This document shows, piece by piece, positions 35,661 to 47,200 of a stretch of DNA of 64,000 nucleotides. Each line of letters starts with the position of its first letter. The first letter of the stretch is position 1. The stretch comes from Puccinia triticina (lineage: Eukaryota > Basidiomycota > Pucciniomycetes > Pucciniales > Pucciniaceae). The notes under the pieces were generated by a model. The model was not told the DNA's origin. It did no database searches and was given only the letters and a program-made list of their open reading frames with translations. The position numbers and the translations under genes are program-made. The stretch lies in assembly GCF_026914185.1 (NCBI RefSeq), contig NC_070564.1, forward strand, positions 7,626,001-7,690,000. Direction: 5' to 3'.

Positions 35661-38309
35661 TCAAATTGACCAGACCTTGATTGTATTATCTTTTGAACCG
35701 GTGACCATATATCGATCAAAGTAGCGAAGGCGCTCGACGGTATCCGTATGGCCATTGAGACTGAGACTCGATCGTTGCAAAGTCGTCCGATTATAGACCT
35801 GTTTGAATATAAGAAAATGAGACAGTCAGACCAGTAGACGCTTCAGCTGAGTTGAAGAGGCAGCTTCGACTTACATTGATTGTCGCATCACCAGCTGCAC
35901 ACATAATTTTTCGGCTATCAAACTGCAGAGCAGTGATCGGATGGCTATACTTAATCGTCTCGCTCACTACCCCCGTTCGAAGATCCCAAATCTACAGGAC
36001 AAAACAATTAGCTTGGGCTTTTTTTTTTTTGGAGGGGGGGGGGGGGGGGGGGGGGGAATCCATCGCGTTCGTACCTTGATGGACTTGTCTGTGCTCCCGC
36101 TGACCAGATGGATTTCGTCGAATTGTAAGCAAGTAATCGGACCAGTGTGACCAACCAATGTGCGGTGGGCTTGGCCAGTTCGCACTGCAATATCGGAACA
36201 ACTGAACTTCAGAACCCGAAGAGATGACAACGTGAAAAATTCAACGTACTGTCCCACATCCGTACACATCCATCACCACTGCCACTAGCCAAGGCATATC
36301 CCCAGAACTGAATTCCACCAATGTAGTCCTCATGCGTAAGCGACAGTTCATCGAGCTGATTCATGGTATCTAGCAGTCGAGGCTCTTCGACCGATTCGCC
36401 GTCGGGCCGATAGTTACTCAATAGAGTTGGTCGACGCGATCTATCACTCCAACTACTGGCAGAGGGTGAATAGTTGCTAGGACCAAACTCGAAATCACTG
36501 ATGGTCGAGCTAGGATTTCTAAACTGACGCCTGGCAGATAGCTTGGTCGTGGGAAGGGGTGGGTTTTGCATAGCCCAGAGGATATCCATCGTCATCACCG
36601 CTTGGCCAGTATTAAGATCCCATTGTCTGATGGTTTTATCGGATGAGCCGGTGACCTAAAATCACAGAAGAAGACCATCCTTAAGAACAATTCAGTTGGA
36701 ATCACATGGTATATGGCAGTCTGAACACCGCGTGCAAGGAAAAATAGTAAAGAAGAAACATGAGACTGACGAGACATGCATCATCAAAATACAGAGCAGT
36801 GACCGAGCGACTGTGACCCTCTAATTTCGTCACGCATGGGTCAAGTTTTGAGGCATCTTGGTTGGGAAGATGACTGTTATCAGTCGGACTGACACCAGCT
36901 GTCTCATTTGATACGATCTGTTCACCCTCAGTCAAGCTTCCTTCCAGATTGTAATCCATGTCGAGTGCTCGATCAAGGTTCCACACCCGGATCTGTCCGT
37001 CAGCACCCCCGGTGATGCATGTCATATCCTCGACCTGTAAGCACTTGACCATCCCATTATGGCCCTTCAAAGTTCGAATTGATTCTCCAGTGGCAAGATC
37101 CCAAAGTTGGAGTGATTCGTCGAGGGATGAGCTAACGAGATGACCGTATGGAGTGGAGAAGTCGAGTGCGAGGATGGCTTGAGTGTGACCTCTGAGGGTC
37201 ATAAATGAGACATTCTTGGGCAGCTCGTCGTGTTCGGAGGGTAAGAAGGCCGGGCCGCGGCGTCTTCGGGAGTTAGTTGATGAGATCCTTGGTTCTCGGC
37301 CTGTAGGTTGGGCCAGTTCGTGGTTGAGCAGCGGCAAGCTTTCCTGTATTTCGACCAGTCGATCGCTAACACCCTCGTATTCGTCGATCAGTTCTAGTTC
37401 CTCTTCTTTTAAGGCCAGCATGGATCTCTCAAAATCTTCTTTGAGTTGATTTAGCTTGAGTATCTTGAGGTCGATCTCGTTCAAGTCCTTGGAGATCAGT
37501 TCTTTACGAATCTGCAAGTTTTCGCGATCTTGGACGATCTCGGCCAGTTCCAACTTCAGTTCTGGTATCATCTCTTTGATCCCCTGTAGATTCTGAGCAT
37601 CTGGTTTGGATAATGGTTGCGTTTTAGAGAGGCCGATCATGGCATGGTCCGTCTTTCGCCGTCGCGTCGGTCTCTTGGTCGGGTTTGGATTACGATCGGC
37701 ATAGCCGGTTGAAGATTTTCTGCGATGACTGGCAGTATTTTCGTGTTGGATCAGTCCTCTCTCGGCATCCAGTTTGTCCTTGAGACGAAGTGAGATTGGG
37801 TGTGGGTGATCGGCTCGATCGAGTCCGAGTAGTTTGTGGCCGATTTCGGCTCTTCTCCGACGTCTGTTGAGTTTTGATTCGACAGATGAGGGGAGGGTTG
37901 CCTGGAATCCATCGATGAGGGATATATCTGATGATGGAGCGGGCGATGATGGTGATGATGAGGATGGATGCGCGTGAGGAGGGGGAAGGTCGAGTGCGAG
38001 GAGCTGGTTGATTTGATTGGGATCGGTGATCAGCAGGTCGCTAAGCTGGAGGCCCGAGCGGCCGCCGAGTGATGGAGGCAGGAGTAGACGGAGTACCTTG
38101 ACGAGATCGATTGGCGGTGGCGGCTTGATGCTGGATGATGATGGTTGGTTGAGCAGCGAGGAAGTGAAGGGATGGTTTGAGCTTAGGATCCGATGGGACA
38201 TCAGCTGGGGTGCGAGTGAGGTGAGCAACTGACGAGGTGCTGAGACGATCGAGCCGGGTGAGTATCGGCTGTGTTGGTGGTGGCGGTGGTGGGTTGAGGA
38301 GGAAGACAT
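35661..38309 (-). CDS. MDV1: Mitochondrial division protein 1-like WD40 adaptor
   Basis: Five exons, 38309-36771, 36655-36250, 36184-36075, 35991-35875 and 35798-35661, all in phase, give 769 residues. Family role: MDV1/CAF4 proteins link outer-membrane Fis1 to the dynamin Dnm1 for mitochondrial (and peroxisomal) fission. The N-terminal half would bind Fis1, a coiled coil (about residues 260-350, rich in Glu, Leu and Lys) would dimerise, and the C-terminal WD40 propeller would recruit Dnm1. Seven WD repeats are visible, including [15 protein letters not shown]...[17 protein letters not shown]...[16 protein letters not shown] joined across intron 1 to [49 protein letters not shown] and [12 protein letters not shown]...IKVWS. 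The start at 38309 was chosen because the frame upstream is microsatellite. Donors are GTCAGT, GTACGT, GTACGA and GTAAGT. Intron 3 (83 nt) holds long C and A homopolymers. It looks intact. CAF4 versus MDV1 cannot be separated by eye. Confidence 0.9.
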
Positions 38310-38490
38310 GGTGGTCGAGAGCAGGAGTTTTGCTGGGAATGAAGCGGACTGGAGATAAGAATAAAAATAAAAATAAAAATAAAAATAAAAATAAAAATAA
38401 AAATAAAAATAAAAATAAAACAAAACAAAACTACGATAAAACGGGATTAAAACTGTTCAAAAATACACGGGGTATCCAAAACAAACCAAG
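38310..38490. promoter_or_regulatory. Shared divergent promoter with (AAAAAT)n microsatellite
   Basis: Only 181 bp separate the start codons of the MDV1-like gene (minus) and the IPMK gene (plus). About ten tandem AAAAAT units occupy 38361-38420, followed by AAAACAAAAC. A poly(dA:dT)-like tract in a bidirectional promoter would be expected to exclude nucleosomes, so it may set expression of both genes. That role is inference. The repeat also falsely extends the MDV1 frame with an FYFYFY peptide. Confidence 0.6.
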
Positions 38491-39597
38491 ATGGCAACCA
38501 TCAGCCAAGTTCTTCAGGCCGGCGGACATCAGGATCAAGTTGCGATCGACTCAAACCAGCCAAGCAGGATAATCAAGAAGACCAAGAAGAGCGAGTTGGA
38601 GTTCTATCGGTCGCTGGCCAACCAACTCGAACGCCCACCTTCCCAGCAGAACGCATGGTCCGACTGGAGACCCCAGTTCTTCGGCTCATCAAATCATCAA
38701 ACAGTTCAGTATTCAACATCATCATCTGCAGCAATTCACATCCAGTGCTGAAAATCCATTATCTGGACGAACATCTTTGATCAGGACGAACAGGTATCCA
38801 TCGTCCTCGAAAACTTAACATACAAATGGTCGACTGCGAAGACCGAGCAGGGTGAAGAGCAGGATCAATTATTCAATCATCCAAACGTGATCGATATCAA
38901 ATTAGGACAGAGACTATACGATGATCAGGCTACCCCAGAAAAACAGGAACGGATGCACAGGGCCGCACTCGAGACCACCTCGGCCAAACTGGGGATCCGG
39001 TTGACGGGCGCTCAGGTAATCAACCAGAAAGAACCGATAGGCTGCAATTTACTGATTTCAACTCTTCTCCCTCCTCGTTTTGACCAAAAAACAAACAAAC
39101 AAAAGATCTGGAATAACCTCAAAGGTGAATATTCAAGTATCCCAAAATCATTTGGCAAGTCGATCAAACCAGACGGATCAGATCTTCAAATCAACTTCAA
39201 CAGTCTCTTTCCGGTCTCAGATTCAAAGCCAGCACACGAGCTCGAGCTCGATCGATTAACATATTCAGCCGAAGGTCTACCATCTGAGATACTCAAACAA
39301 GTCATCGATCGATCCATTATACCAAAGATCCAAAAGATTCTCGACTATCTCTCATCCTTCAACTGGCGTATCTATGGTGCTAGCATATTGATCGTCTTCG
39401 AAGCTGATCTCAGCACTCTCAACACTCTTCTCTCCTCACCTGATCACAACCGAATCATCCAGGACATTGCTTCGGTCAAAGTCATCGATTTTGCACATGT
39501 CCAACTGGCCGATAGTCCGGATCCAGGCCTATTAAAAGGCTTCCAATCCACACTTGACCTCTTCCACCAACTTTCTGCAGAACTTGCTTTGATTTGA
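38491..39597 (+). CDS. Inositol polyphosphate multikinase (IPK/Arg82 family)
   Basis: Model: exons 38491-38703, 38785-39015 and 39106-39597, in phase, 311 residues (family members are commonly about 300-400). The family phosphorylates Ins(1,4,5)P3 and InsP4 to InsP5 and feeds soluble inositol phosphate and pyrophosphate signalling; the yeast homologue Arg82/Ipk2 is nuclear. Visible motifs are SIVLENLTYKW, the substrate-binding HPNVIDIKLGQR (PxxxDxKxG signature), RLTGAQ then IW across intron 2, RIYGASILIVFEAD (the SSLL-type block), and VKVIDFAHVQ (metal-binding IDF-type motif). Intron 1 is inferred to avoid an in-frame TGA at 38749; its donor GTTCAG is unusual while its acceptor GATCAG is ordinary, and the 81 nt excision is phase 0. 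Intron 2 (GTAATC...AAAAG, 90 nt) is a multiple of three with no stop. If intron 1 is wrong, the gene would carry a nonsense codon. Confidence 0.85.
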
Positions 39598-39987
39598 CTC
39601 GCACCGCCACCCCGTGATCTTACTGAGCAGAGAGATTATATTACTATTTGGATGACTGGAGCTGCTCCACCTCTACACCATTATATCCGTGGGATGGGTT
39701 TACACGATCTGTATGTTTCTTTCAATCTTACTCCTTTCCAGCGGAATTATCTGTCCAGAATATGTTCCGGATGTTTTGCCAAATATACAAGAAGTATAGA
39801 CCTACAACAAGCTGAACCTTACATCCGTTCAACACAAAAAATACACATGTAATTCAAACATCAAGTTGGGCTTTTGTTGTGGAGGGTTATCAAACCTCAG
39901 CACTGCAAAAGGGGTTGCATCGGTTGCAACCCCCCGCGGTGAGGTTGACCGGGGGTAACCAATATACAGTCATATCAAAAAAGCTTG
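39598..39987. other. 3' flank of the IPMK gene
   Basis: AT-rich sequence with no gene recognised. The frame 39652-39852 has no domain. Confidence 0.4.
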
Positions 39988-41449
39988 GGCCCCGTCTGGC
40001 ACCAATATAATCAGCGACAGATTTCACAAATATTTCATGATTATATCGGTAAAATGCCGATGGCGTTTGGCAAACCCATATATCCAAAATATGAAATAAT
40101 TACAAATTACAGTTCCTACATGCCGATATATCGGCAGCTAAATCAGACCCACCCCTTGCAACTCCCAACCTCATCGAGTGGATACAACACTCCACTACAC
40201 CCCGGACGCAAATCTTCAAAGGAGCGCCGAATTGACTCCGGAGATCCTTCGAAGTTCCCGCCTGCAAGGCGGGGACGTCTTGGTCGGGTCAAACCGGCCT
40301 TTTGAAGGGACTCCGAAGTGGGATCCCGGAGTCCTTCGAATCCATTTCGGAGTTTCTCCAAGGTGGATATTCACTTCGAGTTGTGCCCGAAGTGCACTTT
40401 GGAGAGCATCCGACACATAGTCGGAAAATCTCCCAAGTAACCTCAAATTACATTCAAAGTCAACGACTTCGAATGTTTTTTGATTGAGGACTTGCACTCG
40501 GACCTTCTGGGCCCGCTTGCTTTCTCAAATGCTCCTCAGCCCGGCTGACCCCCGCGCAGTGGAGACCCATCCAGACCAGCTCATGTTACCAGTTGTTACT
40601 CGGATTGGTACAATATCCATATTTTTTGCATTTAATCTATTTAAGCAATAATAATAAAAAACACTTTACAAAGTATGCTGGGGAAGCTTTAATATAATAA
40701 ATGAATCATGTATCTGGTAGTGTAGACTAGGGAGAGAGGAGGGGGGAAGAGAAGAGAGAAAGGATGTGAGAGATCAAGATAGAGGGAGCTGATAATGATT
40801 TACTGTTTGGATCTCGGGCCCAGGCCTCAATCAAGCTGATTCGGAACAGCAGCTCTGAAGCCAAGCTGCAAAACCAGAAACTGCTCTGAGTATCTACGCA
40901 CATATTGCTCAGACTATCATTAGGGCAAGAGTTGGGAGCTTCTTGCCTGATGAGCAGACTCAGATGATCAGTTAGGGTCCACTATTGGACTTTGGACAAA
41001 CTTGTAGGAAGAGTTGAACTTACCCTGGAACTCACAGTCCCAGCGGGCACGGCCAATCAGGAATGTGATTTGAGAGGGAGGAGATGGTGGGAGGAGCATC
41101 TTCAGCAAGGAACGGGTGGGAAAGAGGTGTTGGGAGTCTGTTACAATTGAAGTCGGAAGAAAAAGGCAGCTGCTGCGTACTGCGGCCCACTGCAATATAC
41201 ATTGCAAAATGTTGGGACCAGCAAGCTCAATGGGTCAGCTTTGATTGATTTTCAAAAATCATTCAAATGTCCTTGGGTGGGGAACCCTGAGGATGGCACT
41301 TGAATATCCTCCAAATGCCCTTTGAAATACATTTGGCGGAGCTGGTTTCTCCACCAAAGGCCTTTTGAACGGCAATCGGAGCTGAACTCCAAAGAGATGA
41401 TCGGGTGAAACCCGCTGGTTGGGCGGGATTTTTTTTGGATAAATTCATA

Positions 41450-41512
41450 CTTTCAAAAGTCATCCAAAGTTTTTCCCAAAAATTGGGAAAATCTTTGGAT
41501 GACTTTTGAAAG
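41450..41512. repeat. 63 bp near-perfect palindrome
   Basis: CTTTCAAAAGTCATCCAAAG is followed by TTTTTCCC, AAAAATT, GGGAAAAT and then CTTTGGATGACTTTTGAAAG. It would make a stem of about 28 bp with a loop of a few bases. No gene nearby. Confidence 0.8.
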
Positions 41513-41607
41513 CTACTTGAGCAAGGGAACTTCAATGGTTTTTTGAATGTAACCGCTCCCTTCGAAGGTCACCCAAAGGAAAACTTTAAAAGTGTGTCTG
41601 GGGTGTA

Positions 41608-42050
41608 GCTCGATGTATCCACTCGATGACCAACAGTTGGTCATTGAGTGGACTTATATATCCACTTGATGGCCCGGTTGGTCATCAAGTGGATGCAACA
41701 CTTCACTTGCTTGATGACCAACCGGGTCATCAAATGGATTTATCCACTCAATAGCCCGGTTGGTCATCAAGTGGATAAATACTCCACTTGATGGCCCGGT
41801 TGGTCATCAAGTGGAGTAGGTATCCACTCAGTGACCCGGTTGGTTGTTGAGTGGAACATACTCCACTGAATGACTGACCGGGCCATCAAGTGGATATAAG
41901 TCCACTCAATGACCGTCCTGTTCATTGGGTGGACTGAAATACATCCACTCCATGGCCAACTGGGTCATCGATTGGGTGAGGTGGGTCATAGGCTATAGCC
42001 ACTCAATGACCGGGTGGGTGGTCATCGAGTGGAGGGCGAGTTTGTCCATT
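41608..42050. repeat. Palindromic minisatellite, GGCCCGGTTGGTCATCAAGTGG type
   Basis: About nine units alternate CCACTTGATGGCCCGG with TTGGTCATCAAGTGGA. Each unit is an inverted repeat around CCCGGTTGG. Similar in core and layout to arrays at 20.9, 28.3 and 29.8 kb. No gene. Confidence 0.8.
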
Positions 42051-42562
42051 CGCTTTCTTGGTTGATCAAGAGGTGGGTGGTTGGCTGGCTGGGTTTATTT
42101 TGATGTACTGAAAAACGCCAGCAATATGTTGAATTACATTTTATTTTGGGTGAAATATTCAAAATGTCACAGATTATTTCACCAATTATATCGGCGCCAA
42201 ACAGGGCCTTGGCTTCTTTGGAAGGAATTTCTGCTGCAAATTCCTAACAATAAGGTTTGACAGATGGATATTCATCCCCGTGTGTTCAGTTGCTTGGAGG
42301 ATCCTACACAGCAGGTCAAACCCAACACCCCAGGGGCGGCTTCTAGGGCGTCGCCGGGACCCTGCAGGCAACACCCTCAGGGCGCTTTTGTAACTTGCTG
42401 CCCCCAAGGCGCACTGATGGGGCACAAAGGGGGAGAGTCTGATGGTCCGCCCATGATGCGTTTCTCACATTGAGGGCCGCCACTGTGACACCTCCCAGAG
42501 CCAGTTCCCCTGGGTCAAGAGGGGGCCCCAAGGCCAGCCAAGCCAAAAGTATGGCTCCTGTT

Positions 42563-42609
42563 GAGCTTAACAAAGCCTCTCCGAGGAGGCGCGAAGCGTC
42601 TACAAAGGA
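42563..42609 (-). repeat. Hairpin module copy g, loop split by the chromovirus
   Basis: With the 42610-59423 element removed, 42563-42609 continues at 59429 and reads (minus) AAGCCTCTCC, a short loop, then GGAGAGGCTTTGTTAAGCTC. The arms match exactly over 10 bp. The retroelement therefore inserted within the loop of this module. Confidence 0.65.
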
Positions 42610-42964
42610 TGTTATGAGCCGTAGCGCGGGCTCCGCAGCGCAGACTCACATGTACATAGACTACACGTAAATGTCACGGACCATACTCAAGGTTCGAGAG
42701 GCTGGAGATCCAAGCCTCTTCCTCATCCTGCAATCTACCATCTTGGATCCAGAACCCAGACCCCATCTTCCTCTCCACAGAACAGACCTTAACATATTGC
42801 AGGATCTACTTAACGGAGACGAAGACCAAGAGCCCAACAGACCAACAAGAACCAGATCACTCCGACTCCAAAACCTTGAACATCCTGACTCCGAAACCTT
42901 GAATATCCCGCAATGCACTCCTAGAAACCTTGAATATCCCGCTCCGACATCACACAGCAATACA

Positions 42965-43303
42965 ATGGATGCCTCCGAAGCCGCCAAACTCCGACAACAA
43001 CTGGCGGACATTGCTAAGAAGGCCAACAACGAGGAGGAAAAAGGCTGCCAGGCCGAGACCAAGTTGGAGGACGCACTCCGCACTCCAAATCCACCCCCTC
43101 CCCCAACCGCAACCAAGACCCCCAAGATCGCTCAACCCAACAAGTTCAATGGAGAACACGGAGCGGTGGCGGAGACGTTTGCCCGCCAGGTTGGCATCTA
43201 TATGACTGTGAACAAGCACTTGTTCCCGACCAACACAACACAAATCCTTTTTGTGTCCTTGTACATGACCGGACCCGTGGGCGTGTGGGCAGCCCCGTTC
43301 CTT
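42965..43303 (+). pseudogene. Chromovirus gag, 5' part
   Basis: From ATG (MDASEAAKLRQQLADIAKKA) through a Pro/Thr-rich stretch to a capsid-type segment (KIAQPNKFNGEHG, TQILFVSLYMTGPVG) where the copia element begins. The codon phase at 43303 continues at 49544, after the second TCCTT copy. So the insertion was clean and the reading frame on the two sides matches. Confidence 0.85.
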
Positions 43304-44153
43304 TGTCAGAATACAGAGGTTGAAACTCTAAGCGCCAAAAGGCGCAGGGGAGAAACTGACTTTGATGCAACGCATTGTAAGTTTCAAGTTTCATCCCTCC
43401 AAACCCAAGCCATTGTTGCTAACCTCGTCGTCTCACCATCTCTACAACAGATGAGACGAGCGACAACTCCCCAAGGGTGCGTGGTACAGAAAGAAAACCT
43501 AGCAACATCAGGGCAGCTCCGAGTTCCAATTCTTTGATCTTGTGAGTACTTAAGAGACAGCTTTTGAGCAAGAGCCGGAGCATCAGACTAACAATCATCC
43601 GCTCTCAAAGTACACTGTCTCATAGATTATCAATCAGCCCCAATAACCTGGCATCTCGAATAAGTCTCTTGACCAACGAGTAAGCACAGAGATCTTTGCT
43701 CCTACCGGAAGCAGTGATGCACTTAGCTAACATAGATGTTGTCCCATAGCAGCCTTAACAGGAATAGCCAACTGCGTCACTAAGGAATTCAACACTGTTG
43801 ATACAAGTGTGCGGAACACAAGAGGTACACAATCCCTTGTAGCAAACTAGAAAGCAGGAGCACAAAACTAACGCAATGCAAATGTCTCCGTAGTAATCTA
43901 TTTCTTAGCGTTCACAGCCAATCACTTCTATCTTGTTCTCTCTCTCTTGACTTCGTGTCCAAGCTTTCTCTATCATCTCCTTTTTTTTTATCTCATAACT
44001 CAGAAGCACGGCCATTTCGCCTGCTCTTAGGTGAATACTCATTTCACTTCTTAAATCAACACTCGTCAAAAGACAAAAACAGATTCTATGTAATTACTTG
44101 CTTAAACAATTGTTCTGACATCGAAATCAATCTTAGTTGTCTGCAATCTTACA
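43304..44153 (+). repeat. Copia 5' LTR
   Basis: 850 bp, TG...CA ends, partner of 48689-49538. Contains AT-rich promoter-like sequence in its second half. The frame 42671-43537 reads from chromovirus gag into this LTR and is chimeric. Confidence 0.95.
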
Positions 44154-44220
44154 GATTTAAAGTCTTGAACGCTCAAAGCAACCTCATCAGCCACCCAGCA
44201 ACTAGGAGCAGGAACAAATA

Positions 44221-47200
44221 ATGCCGACTGCCACTCGACAAGGTTCACTCCCACCAATCAGCATGCCAACTCCTGGAACAGCAGTCACCGCCGCCAAAAA
44301 GGAGGAAAAGGAAATAATCGTAATTCCGACGTTCAATGGGAGCAACTATGCGAATTGGCAGAACTCGATGAGCGCATACTTAGAGTTCAAAAAGCTATGG
44401 CCTGTTGTCAAGAAAGACACCAAAGAATCGACGGACAAGCGCATCAAACAACAGAAGCTCGAGGCCTGGCTAATCCTTAACTCAAAGATAGTTCCGGAAA
44501 TCCTCACAAGCTTAAGCAGTACCTGCGGTCGGGATCCACACAAAATATGGAAGAGACTAAAGAACAACTATGCTACCGCTACCATATATGGGATCTATTG
44601 AGTCTGGTCGCAATATCTCCGGATCTTGTACAATGATGATTTACTCAACTACATCATCAAAGTCAAAGCAGCCCTTGCCGAGATCAGCACAATTGGTCTG
44701 AGCGTCATGAATGAGCTTATAAGTGTCAGCATCATTGAAACCATCACAGAAAAACGACCAATAGTAATGGAAAGAATCCTAGGTGATATGGAGACGCTTG
44801 CCAATCCATTTCTGCTCTTGGACAAACTTCGCCTCATTGCCAACCATGAACAAGTCACCAGGTTAAAAACCATCACTGCGGCGCCATCCAACAACCCAGG
44901 TGGTAATCCACATTCAGGAACCGCACTCGCTACCACCGCTGGCAGAAAGCGCCAATACGTACCCTGCAAGAACGGAAAGCACAACCCTGACGCGTATCAT
45001 GAAGAGCACCAGTGCTGGACGCTGCACCCCGAGCTAAGACCAGCAAAGAAACAGCGCGCTACCAATCTCGCCACGACCACTGGAGGACCATCTGATCACG
45101 TTGGTACAACTCAAAGCTATGCCTACCAAACTTCGTCACAACAGGTCAAAAAGAACGCTGTCATTCTTGACTCCGGTGCAAGTCAACACATGTTCAATTC
45201 ACTCAAGTACTTCACCGACACAGTTGAGACAAACATATTCATTGTGACTGGATTGGGCAAGGAAACATCAGAAATGGTAGCAACTCGTCAAGGAACGGCT
45301 AGGCTAGAGTTTGACAACAGCCCGACCATAATCCTTTGAAATGCGCTTTTTGTTCCCAACCTCTCCACGAACCTTGTGTCTTTTGCGCAGCTGATCAAGG
45401 AAAAAGCTGAAATAACGAACCTCAACGGGCACATGACAGTAAAGCTAAATGGCAACCACAGCTTAAGAATCAACACCGAGCAGAACCTCTTTCTAATTGA
45501 AGGAGTGCGGCAAATTGAGGAAATTTCTCTGAACACCACAACAGCGGCGCCGCACAACTCGCTCATGACGTGGCTCAATTGACTTGGACATGCTAGCGCA
45601 GCACGAATCAAGGCGGTACTCGGCAAACAGGATCTATCCAGAGAAACAGTCGCCTGTCCTGCCTGCATGCAAGGAAAAATGGCCAAGCTGCCATTCAACG
45701 GACACTTCACCGCAACTGAATCGTTGCTCGAAGTCATTCATGGCGACATTGTCGGACCCATTTGGCCAGCCACAAACAGTGGATTCAGATACTTTCTCAC
45801 GATTGTGGATCAGCATACCGGATTCATTCACATCAGCCTCTTGAAAGAAAAATCTGATGCCTCTGCGTCCATCCTGGACTTCAAGACAAAGTTTGAAAAA
45901 CAAACCGGCAACTCAATCAAGAAGATTGTCACCGATGAAGGCGGTGAATTCTGCAACAAGGCACTAGGCGAGGTTCTCATGCAAGAAGGCATACAGCACA
46001 ATGTGTCACCTCCTTACACGCCGCAGCACAATGGAATTGCGGAACGGGCAAATAGAACGGTGATCAAAATGACAAGATGTATTCTTCTCAAATCCAACCT
46101 CGCTGCGGAATGGTGGGGAGAGGGGGTAATGACCGCTGCATCAATAACCAACTGCCTTCCTTCTCTTTCCAAATCGCGCACTCCTCCCATCACCCTCCTG
46201 CTCAAAATCAATCCAAACATGGATTTCTTCAAACCCTTTGGATGCAGGGCCTGGGCTCTGAAAGATAAGGTGAAACGCGATCAGAAATTTGATGCAATTG
46301 CTTGGGAAGGAACTCTGATTGGATACACCAACAATTTCTCGGCTTACCGCATTCTGCGCCATGAAGACAAAGCAATCATTGTGACTCGACAGGTTTGCTT
46401 CAATGAAACCGTGTTTCCGGTCTGTCCAGCAATCAACAAAAGTCTGAACAATGCCTCAGACGTTGAATCCACGATTCCTATCTTCAAGTCTGAGCCAATC
46501 CTTCCATTTGATGAAACCCTTGATCCAAATCAGGAAGAAGACTCCGCAATCAATGGCTTGGAAAAAGATTTTGACTCATCGCCAGTCAATACACACCCTT
46601 TCAGTCCAGAAACCGGCAAACACTGGGTCTATGTCAAAGAATTCGAGCCACCCAGCAAAATTGTCAGCAATATCTCCGAGGATAACATCATCACTGAAAA
46701 GCAAGCGAGAAAACCCGTATGCTACATCGCAATTTCAACTGATCCCAAGTCTCACTATCATGCGATGAAGAGTCACGATTCGCAACATTGGATAGAAGCA
46801 GAACTTAAGGAAATAAACAACATGAAGAAACATGAAGTTTGGATCAAACGCAAGAGCCGGTCTTTGGATAATCCCATCGCCTCAACTTGGGCCTACAGGA
46901 AGAAGCTTGGCCCCGACAACCAAGTGATTGAGTACAAAGCCAGGATTTGTGCTCAAGGATTTCGCCAAACATTTGGCGTCAACTTTGAAATCAAATATGC
47001 ACCCACTGGCAAGGCTGCATTGCTACAGCTCCTTCTCTTGTTTGCAGTCAACTGCGGTCTTGAAATACATCAACTTGATGTTCGCAGTGCATTCCTCACC
47101 TGCCCGCTTGAAGACACCGTGACTCTACTTCCACCTCAAGGTTACAACTGCCCTACTGGAACGGTCTTTGAGCTTAGAAAGGCTATATATGGCCTCAAGC

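Larger units (their letters stand above)
39988..42209. mobile_element. Possible 2.2 kb Harbinger-like nonautonomous element
   Basis: GGCCCCGTCTGGCACCAATA at 39988 is about 80% similar in inverted form to TATCGGCGCCAAACAGGGCC ending at 42209, and TTG flanks both ends (39985-39987, 42210-42212). The ends match the terminal style of the MITEs at 33239 and 34856. Internal sequences include a 63 bp near-perfect palindrome at 41450-41512 and the minisatellite at 41608-42050. No transposase frame was found. Alternatively, these are two unrelated MITE ends; TTG is not the canonical TWA. Confidence 0.4.

Noticed and set aside
36702..38423. N-terminal extension of the MDV1-like frame upstream of 38309
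   Set aside because: The extension is a translated (AAAAAT)n microsatellite (FYFYFY). The ATG at 38309 gives a normal protein.
42671..43537. 288-codon frame as one gene
   Set aside because: It is a chimera of chromovirus LTR/gag and the copia 5' LTR created by the nested insertion.
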